Source: Saprospiraceae bacterium | GTDB lineage: Bacteria; Bacteroidota; Bacteroidia; Chitinophagales; Saprospiraceae | Length of the DNA: 38,919 nt | Reading direction: 5' to 3' | Assembly (NCBI GenBank): GCA_020631355.1 | Contig: JAHDHL010000045.1 | Coordinates: 1 to 38,919 of the forward strand | Shown: piece after piece, positions 9,092 through 14,941 of the stretch | Layout: each line of letters starts with the position of its first letter | Position numbering within the stretch: the first letter of the stretch is position 1 | The notes under the pieces: generated by a model | Databases searched by the model: none | Seen by the model: the letters and a program-made list of their open reading frames with translations, nothing else | What the model was told of the DNA's origin: nothing | Program-made: the position numbers and the translations under genes

Positions 9092-9298
9092 TTAGTCCAA
9101 ATCTTCGTCTTCCAGGAAAAAGAATTCTTCCACGGGTTTCCCAAAGACCTTGGCCATTTTCAGTGCCAATACCGTAGAGGGAACATATTTGCCCTTTTCT
9201 ATGGCATTGATCGTTTGTCTGCTCACTCCTATCAAATCCGCCAATTGCGCCTGAGTCAAATCCTTAATGGCTCTTTCTACCTTTAGTCTATTGCCCAT
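9092..9298 (-). CDS. small Cro/C1-type (XRE) helix-turn-helix regulator
   Basis: 68 residues. Nearly the whole protein is one HTH domain: LKVERAIKDLTQAQLADLIG, then VSRQTINAIEKGKYVPS. The short acidic tail FFLEDEDLD is usual for stand-alone YozG/YgzD-like repressors. Its start overlaps the end of the upstream membrane-protein gene by 16 nt, so the two are translationally coupled. Such pairs are often self-regulated; the palindrome at 9798-9845 over the shared promoter is the likely operator (inference). Confidence 0.9.
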   Translation of the reverse strand: MGNRLKVERAIKDLTQAQLADLIGVSRQTINAIEKGKYVPSTVLALKMAKVFGKPVEEFFFLEDEDLD

Positions 9299-9762
9299 TC
9301 TGACGATTTTCTGGTCTGATATAATATGAATCGGAATCTAACAATGAATATCAAAAGAGGTATGAACATACTGAATATCATTACATAGAAAAAAGATGTC
9401 CCATAAATGAATATCACCGTCAACAGAAGTATAAAGTAATAGCTTCTGATTGCGATAAGCAAGGATTCCAACCTCAATTTGGCAATGAATTCATCCTCTG
9501 TTTTTTCTTTCGAAAACCCAAACCAACTACCTCCGAGGATAATCAATATACTGGCAGCTTCGTCAAGAACATAATCATTGATGAATGTCAGATGGGATAA
9601 GGGCTTGAAAAGCTCATCATTGAGTAATGCAAAAACAGGAATCCTCAACCATTCTGGTTCAGAATCCACAAAGATATAATACCCTCCCAGAACCAAGCCT
9701 AGTAACAATAATATGAAACCAGGTTTTTGAAACTTATGGCTAAACAAAAATTTAGTATTCAT
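9283..9762 (-). CDS. four-helix membrane protein paired with the HTH regulator
   Basis: 159 residues with about four transmembrane segments: GFILLLLGLVLGGYYIF near 15-31, a weaker one near 66-82, FILLLTVIFIYG near 110-121, and a C-terminal segment near 124-145. I recognise no catalytic motif. Small membrane proteins overlapping an XRE gene are common in Bacteroidota and Firmicutes, usually annotated only as DUF proteins. The start ATG lies about 25 nt after the predicted -7 box. Function unknown. Confidence 0.8.
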   Translation of the reverse strand: MNTKFLFSHKFQKPGFILLLLGLVLGGYYIFVDSEPEWLRIPVFALLNDELFKPLSHLTFINDYVLDEAASILIILGGSWFGFSKEKTEDEFIAKLRLESLLIAIRSYYFILLLTVIFIYGTSFFYVMIFSMFIPLLIFIVRFRFILYQTRKSSEWAID

Positions 9763-9787
9763 GATAATTACAATTTGGTTACCTCAT

Positions 9788-9845
9788 CAAAAGTATAGTA
9801 AAAACGACTTAATGTCAAGTTTATTTTACATTAAGTCGTTTTTAC
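9788..9845 (-). promoter_or_regulatory. promoter and overlapping palindromic operator of the membrane protein/HTH pair
   Basis: On the minus strand, TTG (9818-9816), a 20-nt spacer and TACTTTTG (9795-9788) match the Bacteroidota promoter exactly. An 18-bp perfect inverted repeat (9798-9815 with 9828-9845; arm core AAAACGACTTAATGT) with a 12-nt loop surrounds the -33 element, so a bound repressor would block the promoter. Autoregulation by the HTH protein is the natural inference. The same repeat could also form a hairpin. Confidence 0.6.
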
Positions 9846-9882
9846 ACGTCTTTTAAAATCTTCCAAATCATAGCTATAAATG

Positions 9883-9957
9883 TAGGAAAGGGTCTTCGAG
9901 CTTTGCTCGAAGACCCTTTCCTAGTCCGTTTCAGCAAGTTCAGGAACTTGCTGAAAC
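9883..9957 (-). repeat. two long perfect hairpins downstream of the retron RT gene
   Basis: Hairpin 1: 19-bp perfect stem (9883-9901 with 9905-9923) and a 3-nt loop. Hairpin 2: 14-bp perfect stem (9928-9941 with 9944-9957; arm GTTTCAGCAAGTTC) and a 2-nt loop. They begin 14 nt after the RT stop codon. Neither has a T tract, so they are not classical terminators. They may protect the 3' end of the RT mRNA or mark the left edge of the island. Confidence 0.6.
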
Positions 9958-9970
9958 TATTCTATTATTC

Positions 9971-11518
9971 TTACCAAATACTCCACCAATCACTATCCGT
10001 ATCCTGGCTGGATGACGAGGATTCTGTTTTGGTATTTCCAGTCGTTTTACCAGTGGATGCATCCGTATCCGTTTTCTTAATCTGGCTTTTCATGAAACTT
10101 TCAACAGATGCCTTGACTTTAGGATCGGCAAAAAGGCCTTTGACTTTCTCCATTAATTTCTCGCCTTTATCCACATCCACCATTCTGACAAAATTGGCGA
10201 ATCCATAGATGGTGTTCATTGGATTACCTGTACCCCATTTAATGCCATCCACGCTTTTCTTCTTATCTATCTGGTGTAGAACGGCCCTGAAATTCTTCAA
10301 TTTCTTCCTTGGTACGGATAATTTTTCATTGACCACAATTCCAGTTACTTCCTTTCTGGCTCCTTTTCTCATGATGTGGACCTTATCAGGGTGAATCGTG
10401 AAATTCTCATCCGCCACTATCATTTTAATTCTCCACATTAATTTTCTGAAATCCTCATCATTTGCCTTTGGAATGGAAAATGTCATATCATCTGCATAAC
10501 GCGAATAATCGAATCCTAGTTGATTGGCCGTACCTTCCATTCTCTTATCCATTCTAGTACAGATAATATTCGTAATGGCAGGACTCGTTGGCGCTCCCTG
10601 AGGCAAGTACCTTTCACCTTTTGCCACATAATATTTTTGGCCATCCATTTCCACTTCATCAATTTCTGGCTCAGAACAAATCAATCCAAAGATGATAGCC
10701 ATTTGTTCGGAATATCCCATTGACCTGAATAAACCTTTTACTCTTTTGAAAGTAATGGATGGGAAAAAATTCCTCAAATCAATATTGACGATAAATTCCT
10801 TACCCAAATGTAATTCCGCATTGGTCAGTATAGATTTTTCGGGTACGAATCCATGTGCTTTTTCATGGGTATTCAATTTATACAAGATGTTTTCCAACAC
10901 CCAATATTGTGCATTCTTAAGGTGTACCATTGGAGCAGAAATCGTTCTTTTTTCTCCTGATTTCTTAGGAATCGTAAACCTTGTATAATGACTAGAAGTT
11001 GAAACTTTCCTTGAATAAGTCAGGTATCTAAGTTGCCCAACTGTAATTTCCATGGCTTCCGCCAATTCCACAACACTCTCAAAAACAGGGAGATTTAAGG
11101 CATTTAACTTCTCAACATCATGCTCTTTACTCTGTAGCCCCTTGGAATAATCCTTACCTAGGTAAATGATATCCGTTTTCTTTTTCTCGGCCCAAGCTTC
11201 TGCTTTTTCTTTTCTCTGTTTTTCTCTCCTCTGCTTGGTTTCCTCACGTCTGGCTTTGGCTTCGGCCATACGTTTCTTACGCATTTCCTTTAGGAGTTTC
11301 TCCTTATTATCCCAGACTCTTTTCTTTTTTAGTAATTCTTGTAATTCCCTATTTAATTCTCCTTTTTTCTTAATTAATTCCTCAGATAATTTTGGAAGTC
11401 CGTCCTCCGTGTTCCAAAATCCAAGCCGTTTCATTTCGTGCAGAATGAATTCTTCCTTGGAAGTCTTACGAATTGTTTCGTATAATTCCTGACGAGTACG
11501 TGGTTGTTGGTCTGCCAT
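9971..11518 (-). CDS. retron reverse transcriptase with long coiled-coil N-terminus
   Basis: 515 residues. The RT core (about 165-445) has catalytic D247 in VNIDLRNFFPS, QGAPTSP (307-313) and YADD (341-344). The retron-specific marks are present: NAxxH (NAELH, 233-237) and VTG (391-393). This separates it from group II intron, DGR and Abi RTs. The first 165 residues are an extra region with a strongly charged coiled coil (about 45-115, repeated KK/RR/EE). The last 35 residues are a serine/threonine-rich tail ending in WWSIW. Retron RTs prime from the 2'-OH of a structured RNA (msr) and copy the msd part into msDNA. The RNA is expected just upstream, which is where the four-cassette array lies (11818-13119). 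A terminator separates the two, so the RT mRNA may be started or attenuated separately. Confidence 0.92.
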   Translation of the reverse strand: MADQQPRTRQELYETIRKTSKEEFILHEMKRLGFWNTEDGLPKLSEELIKKKGELNRELQELLKKKRVWDNKEKLLKEMRKKRMAEAKARREETKQRREKQRKEKAEAWAEKKKTDIIYLGKDYSKGLQSKEHDVEKLNALNLPVFESVVELAEAMEITVGQLRYLTYSRKVSTSSHYTRFTIPKKSGEKRTISAPMVHLKNAQYWVLENILYKLNTHEKAHGFVPEKSILTNAELHLGKEFIVNIDLRNFFPSITFKRVKGLFRSMGYSEQMAIIFGLICSEPEIDEVEMDGQKYYVAKGERYLPQGAPTSPAITNIICTRMDKRMEGTANQLGFDYSRYADDMTFSIPKANDEDFRKLMWRIKMIVADENFTIHPDKVHIMRKGARKEVTGIVVNEKLSVPRKKLKNFRAVLHQIDKKKSVDGIKWGTGNPMNTIYGFANFVRMVDVDKGEKLMEKVKGLFADPKVKASVESFMKSQIKKTDTDASTGKTTGNTKTESSSSSQDTDSDWWSIW

Positions 11519-11600
11519 GAAAATAATTATATAATGGTTAATTAAAATTCAATTCCAATTGCCAGATAAATTCGGCAATTCAATGGAAACAAATAGAAAT

Positions 11601-11660
11601 AATCTATTATCAAATCGGTGATTTGTTTTAAAATTATTTCCATTCCATGTTTCCCGAAAC
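11601..11660. other. AT-rich RT leader with small hairpins
   Basis: Between the array terminator and the RT start there are only small inverted repeats: CAAATC/GATTTG at 11611-11625, GTTTC/GAAAC at 11649-11660, and AATTGCC/GGCAATT at 11557-11580. No perfect promoter motif is visible, so RT transcription could come from here by a weak promoter or by read-through. Confidence 0.4.
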
Positions 11661-11695
11661 AAAAAAACCGCTATTTCCTTTATGGGAAATAGCGG
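11661..11695 (-). terminator. rho-independent terminator between ncRNA array and RT gene
   Basis: An 11-bp perfect stem (CCGCTATTTCC 11668-11678 with GGAAATAGCGG 11685-11695) has a 6-nt loop and is followed on the minus strand by seven T residues. It would end transcripts that run through the cassettes toward the RT gene, and so uncouple RNA abundance from RT synthesis. Confidence 0.85.
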
Positions 11696-11817
11696 CACAA
11701 ACTACGGGAACAAATGTTGCCGACCTTTGTCGGAACAGTTCATCTTTCGATGAAAAATAAAATGTCTTTTAAGACATTCTGCAAGAACAAAACTAAAAAC
11801 TATATGTAAAAAAACTT

Positions 11818-12016
11818 TCTTCGTGCAATCTCTGATGTAGGGGAATCGAATCCAGTCTCTATGGCACTAATATAAGTGCGAGCGATGGCAGGGCCATCAA
11901 ACCGGCTCGTGCAATATAGTGCCTAAGGAGACATAATTAAGATTCTTACCTACAGAAAAATGGATCAGTTCGGATACGATGAATGCCGATAGCAGCATTC
12001 TTTTTGCAAGATGCAA
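11818..12016 (-). ncRNA. retron-like ncRNA cassette D (nearest the RT)
   Basis: Minus-strand RNA. A perfect msr-like hairpin (11981-12000, GAATGC-TGCTATCG-GCATTC) is followed by a spacer, a basal stem TGTAGG/CCTACA plus GAATC/GATTC, and a central hairpin. Unlike cassettes A-C the central hairpin is interrupted: GTCTC/GAGAC, then GGCACTA/TAGTGCC, an inner GAGC/GCTC, and a tip GATGGC-cct-GCCATC. The conserved flanks are recognisable but diverged (TTAATTATGTC; ACTGGATTCGATTC). Its 3' end (ATTGCACGAAG) runs into a T7 stretch. It may be a divergent or decaying copy, or a cassette with a different role. Confidence 0.75.
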
Positions 12017-12101
12017 TTACATATAGCCTTGTTATTCGCTATTTACTTCATCCCCAAGGGATGGATTGCTAGTAGGAAAGGAGGAAATGGGGGAAGCAGC
12101 G

Positions 12102-12310
12102 CTTCTTACAATCTCAGAACTAAGTGAATCAACTCCAGTGAATAGGGGTACATGCACTACTATTCGTTAAAGTTGAACCAGCGGTTCGGAACCGTTCTTT
12201 GACGAATAGTAGTGCATGTACCCCTATTCATATTATAAAGATTCCTACTTAGTGCTGTATGGATAAGTATTTGTCACGGATGCCGATGGCAGCAACCAAA
12301 ATTCAAGCTC
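12102..12310 (-). ncRNA. retron-like ncRNA cassette C
   Basis: Minus-strand RNA. The msr-like hairpin (12278-12297) has loop TGCCATCG and one mismatch in its stem. Basal stem CTAAGT-AG-GAATC pairs with GATTC-ACTTAG. Conserved flanks are TTTATAATATGAA and TTCACTGGAGTT. The central stem has 34 positions (12197-12230 with 12139-12172) and one mismatch four positions from the tip. The apical hairpin is GAACC-gct-GGTTC. The stem sequence is unrelated to those of cassettes A and B. Upstream of the msr hairpin the leader can form an H-type pseudoknot (see findings). Confidence 0.85.
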
Positions 12311-12394
12311 TTAGCTGCTTCCCTTTCTTTCCTCTATCGGAAGAACCCCAAGATAGGGAATCTTCCGTTGTCCAAGAAATATTAATAAAACTAA

Positions 12395-12625
12395 CCTTCG
12401 TACTTTCTCATGTACTAGATGAATCAACTCCAGCGAAACCGTTGACCACGGTCATCGGTGGATGATTTTATATCTGCGATATCGGACTGTTAATCGTCCA
12501 CCGATGACCGTGGTCAACAGTTTCGCATCATAAAGATTCTGATCTAGTGATTGTAAAGATGGGTATCGGATATGAATGCCGATGACAGCATTCTGAAACC
12601 CGGAGGGTTTCAAGCAAGGTACTTT
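12395..12625 (-). ncRNA. retron-like ncRNA cassette B
   Basis: Minus-strand RNA. A leader hairpin GAAACCC-tcc-GGGTTTC (12611-12595) directly abuts a perfect msr-like hairpin (12574-12593, loop TGTCATCG). Basal stem CTAGAT-CA-GAATC pairs with GATTC-ATCTAG. The central stem has 35 positions (12492-12526 with 12433-12467), one G-U wobble and one mismatch near the tip. The apical hairpin is ATATC-gca-GATAT. The foot of the stem reads GCGAA/TTCGC where A and C have TGAA/TTCA, a compensatory change. It is the first cassette downstream of the internal promoter. Confidence 0.87.
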
Positions 12626-12908
12626 CTTAATAATCCTGGATAAAATGATGTCAAATTAATCTTCCATCTTTTTGGAAGAATTTCCGCTTGAGAATTGCAC
12701 CACGCCATATTGCGTAGCACAATCCCTGCGGGTTTCCTAAATCGGATTCAAATGGATTCAGGAAAGGTCTTGGGGTTATTTGTTCATAATGTTGATTGGG
12801 TTTTAAAGATGGGTTGTTCTCTGTTGATTACATTGTAAAGATACGGCAAAGCATTCGTTTTTGCAAATATTTTGCGTACAAAATTTAATTATTTTGATAA
12901 TATTTTAT
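12626..12908. other. inter-cassette stretch between A and B with promoter and two hairpins
   Basis: About 215 nt longer than the other inter-cassette gaps. It holds the array promoter (12836-12867), an 11-bp hairpin with one wobble (12733-12743 with 12755-12765, TTTCCTAAATC/GATTCAGGAAA), a wobble-rich hairpin at about 12692-12719 and a small one at 12661-12678. No open reading frame is credible. It lacks the conserved TGYYATCG loop, so I do not call it a fifth cassette. Confidence 0.5.
12836..12867 (-). promoter_or_regulatory. promoter inside the array, reading toward cassettes B-C-D
   Basis: On the minus strand, TTTG (12867-12864), a 20-nt spacer and TATCTTTA (12843-12836) fit the Bacteroidota -33/-7 pattern (last base A instead of G). 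The same TTTG-N20-TATCTTTA form occurs before the WGR/HEAT gene (18138-18169). Transcripts from here would carry B, C and D and stop at the terminator at 11661-11695. Cassette A would need read-through from the SWIM gene. Confidence 0.6.
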
Positions 12909-13119
12909 CCTTCGTGCAATCTTATGAACTAAGCGAATCAACTCCAGTGAATCCGGTTAGGGGCCCCCTGTAAATTTTGGTTGAATCAACGATTCGGGTC
13001 CGTCCCAAAAATTACAGGGGGCCCCTAACCGGATTCATATTATAAAGATTCCTGCTTAGTGATGTATGGATATGTATCAGTCGAGAATGCCGATAGCAGC
13101 ATTCGGAAGCAAGGTGCAA
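12909..13119 (-). ncRNA. retron-like ncRNA cassette A (nearest the SWIM gene)
   Basis: Minus-strand RNA. A perfect msr-like hairpin (13085-13104, loop TGCTATCG) is followed by a spacer of about 27 nt. Basal stem CTAAGC-AG-GAATC (13059-13047) pairs with GATTC-GCTTAG (12939-12929). Conserved flanks are TTTATAATATGAA and TTCACTGGAGTT. The central stem has 33 positions (13005-13037 with 12948-12980), is GC-rich with a GGGGCCCC core, and has one mismatch six positions from the tip. The apical hairpin is GAATC-gtt-GATTC. The cassette ends carry TTGCACCTTGC (5') and ATTGCACGAAGG (3'). Confidence 0.87.
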
Positions 13120-13138
13120 ATATTATCAAAGGTATTCT

Positions 13139-13179
13139 CCCCTAACTTTTTAGGGGAGGGCGCTGCAGAGCAGCGCCCT
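13139..13179 (-). terminator. tandem hairpins after the SWIM gene
   Basis: A GC-rich 10-bp stem (AGGGCGCTGC 13157-13166 with 13170-13179) lies 5 nt past the SWIM stop codon. A 7-bp stem CCCCTAA/TTAGGGG (13139-13145 with 13150-13156) follows. There is no clear T tract, so termination may be partial, or these may be processing sites separating mRNA from cassette A. Confidence 0.55.
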
Positions 13180-13184
13180 GATTC

Positions 13185-14843
13185 TTAAAATCGCTGATTT
13201 TCTTTATTGAACTTGATTCTCAATGAGAGAATATGCTCACAAGGACCTTTCCTTAGCTGGTTCATATTATAATGATTACAACTACAGGAGCCTCCTGTGA
13301 TTCTTTCATCCTTATCTATGATAACTTCAGGATGGAATGTTCTTGAACCATCCCTAACGGTTCCTGATATCTTAAGTATACCATCCTTTTCTTCTGGTCG
13401 TGCCGTCACCTTATTTGAAGTCACCAATTTATTGGCTTTTTCCTCGACAGGATTAGCGAATCTCAGGGCCGACATCGGCAATGGGTCACGGCTCAATTCA
13501 CGAACTCGATATTTCTTGAGTTTCATGTCGTATATAGCACGGCCAGCCTGGGTATATGCGGACAAAGCTCCAGATACGACATCCGTTCCAAGACCTAATC
13601 GATTAGCCAAGGAATCCACGTCCTCCACCCAATTTTCCTTAAGGGCATTGAAGACCGTTTGCTTGGTCATATTATCAACATTCATCCTAGGTGCCATAAG
13701 GTCAAAGTTCCCGGCCCTGGACCAGTCATTGGCTGTCCAACCAGATAACCCAAGCGTGAAATTCATATCTCCCAAATCTGCTACATAGAATGATGGCAAA
13801 CCTGTACCTAGTAATGTTACCGTAAATTTCTTCGCTACGGGAAGTAAACGTTCCAAAATCAGGATTCTTCTTCTTCCCCAAACACGAATTTCCTTTTCGG
13901 CTGGTCCCTTGTAGATGGATCTCGGACACTTGATTTCATAATTCCAAGGCTCAAGAATAATTCTGATGGGTTCACCGGGCTTCAGGATATATCTCATGGA
14001 TCTAGGACCATGCTTTTCCTTGTATCTTCTTAAGTACAAGCAAATATTATAGATATCCATTGGATGCAAATCGAATGTAACACCAGAATTCAATGTCATG
14101 GCAGAACTCACTTGCAAGAATCCCCTCACCCAACTATCCGGTAAATCAATTTTCACCTCCTTATAGACATCCTCATCTTCCGTGGCTACCTCAAAACCAC
14201 TTGGGTCCACCTTGAATTCGGTTTCCTTATAATCACGGACTTTTTGGAATTCATTATATAAAGCTGCGGAGTAATCAATATTCGTGGTTCCGCATTCAAA
14301 CTCATTAATTTTCTTGAATACATTATAATTGCATCCTAATTTTCCGTAAGTCGATTCGTCCTGGGAAAAACACTCGAAGAATATTTCATCGGGATGTACG
14401 GTAATTACAGGATCCAATACGAACCAAGCATCGCGGTCTTTTTGATAGATATAATCAAAATATTCCCTACGGGCTGAATAAAACGGCCCCATAACCTTAT
14501 TCTGTTCTGCCTGAACATGCTTGATTTGCTCACGTACGGTAGAGATCTTATTATCCAAATCCTTTTTCTCCCCTACTTTCTCCCCAATGAATTCACTTAA
14601 CCAGATATCTTCCTGGCTCTTGGCCCATTCCAAATATTCCGTCTTATCCTTGGGCTTGAATCGCATATCAGAAACTACAACATCATGCAAAGCAGAGATG
14701 GATTCCCTGAAAGGGATATGCTTTCCTAAACTTCCCACAAAAAAAGTAGGCTGCCTGAGTGTGTCCGGAGCAAAGGACATATTGGTGGATTTTGCATTTC
14801 CAGTAACCGCACTACTTCCACCGTATTTATAATTGAATAACAT
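13185..14843 (-). CDS. winged-helix/SWIM zinc-finger protein of the retron system
   Basis: 552 residues. A SWIM zinc finger closes the protein: C520-x-C522 ... C535-x-H537 in GGSCSCNH...GPCEH, with all ligands present. A winged-helix-like segment precedes it (about 392-450, MTKQTVFNALKENW...LANRLGLGTDVVSGAL). The N-terminal half has a coiled coil (about 85-120) and no motif I recognise. SWIM fingers bind DNA or proteins. It lies between the WGR/HEAT gene (98 nt upstream) and the RNA array, all on one strand. I recall a published retron class (type XIII, I believe) that pairs an RT with WHSWIM and HEAT-like proteins. By analogy with other retrons it is an effector or effector partner held in check by the RT-msDNA complex; that is inference. 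Confidence 0.8.
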   Translation of the reverse strand: MLFNYKYGGSSAVTGNAKSTNMSFAPDTLRQPTFFVGSLGKHIPFRESISALHDVVVSDMRFKPKDKTEYLEWAKSQEDIWLSEFIGEKVGEKKDLDNKISTVREQIKHVQAEQNKVMGPFYSARREYFDYIYQKDRDAWFVLDPVITVHPDEIFFECFSQDESTYGKLGCNYNVFKKINEFECGTTNIDYSAALYNEFQKVRDYKETEFKVDPSGFEVATEDEDVYKEVKIDLPDSWVRGFLQVSSAMTLNSGVTFDLHPMDIYNICLYLRRYKEKHGPRSMRYILKPGEPIRIILEPWNYEIKCPRSIYKGPAEKEIRVWGRRRILILERLLPVAKKFTVTLLGTGLPSFYVADLGDMNFTLGLSGWTANDWSRAGNFDLMAPRMNVDNMTKQTVFNALKENWVEDVDSLANRLGLGTDVVSGALSAYTQAGRAIYDMKLKKYRVRELSRDPLPMSALRFANPVEEKANKLVTSNKVTARPEEKDGILKISGTVRDGSRTFHPEVIIDKDERITGGSCSCNHYNMNQLRKGPCEHILSLRIKFNKENQRF

Positions 14844-14941
14844 AAGCTTTGAATTAAGAATGAAGAATTAATAATGAATAAGCTGAGCGGGATTCAAGAG
14901 GAATTAAATGAACTAAAATCATTGTTAATTCCTCATTCCCA
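14844..14941. other. 98-nt intergenic gap with AATTAA/ATGAAT short repeats
   Basis: The gap between the WGR/HEAT stop and the SWIM start is AT-rich. It holds imperfect short repeats (GAATTAAGAATGAAG, AATAATGAAT, CATTATTCATTC) that can partly pair. I see no promoter of the usual form, so the two genes are probably co-transcribed. Confidence 0.4.

Noticed and set aside
9971-11518. Group II intron maturase or abortive-infection RT
   Set aside because: No maturase or HNH domain follows the RT core, no intron domain V/VI RNA is visible, and the retron motifs are complete.
12259-12465. 68-residue plus-strand reading frame inside the non-coding array
   Set aside because: It runs through the hairpins of cassettes C and B, has no recognisable composition, and lies opposite the conserved RNA scaffold. 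It is a chance frame.
12692-12765. Fifth retron cassette between A and B
   Set aside because: Hairpins exist, but the TGYYATCG loop, the TTCACTGGAGTT flank and a long stem are all missing, so I list it only as a possible remnant.
11818-13119. CRISPR array
   Set aside because: Repeats with variable inserts suggested it, but the conserved parts are long interrupted blocks around inverted-repeat stems, spacing is about 297 nt, and no cas gene is near.
11818-13119. Diversity-generating retroelement (template/variable repeat pair)
   Set aside because: The RT has the retron NAxxH and VTG marks, and no near-identical repeat pair ending in a target gene, nor an Avd gene, is visible.
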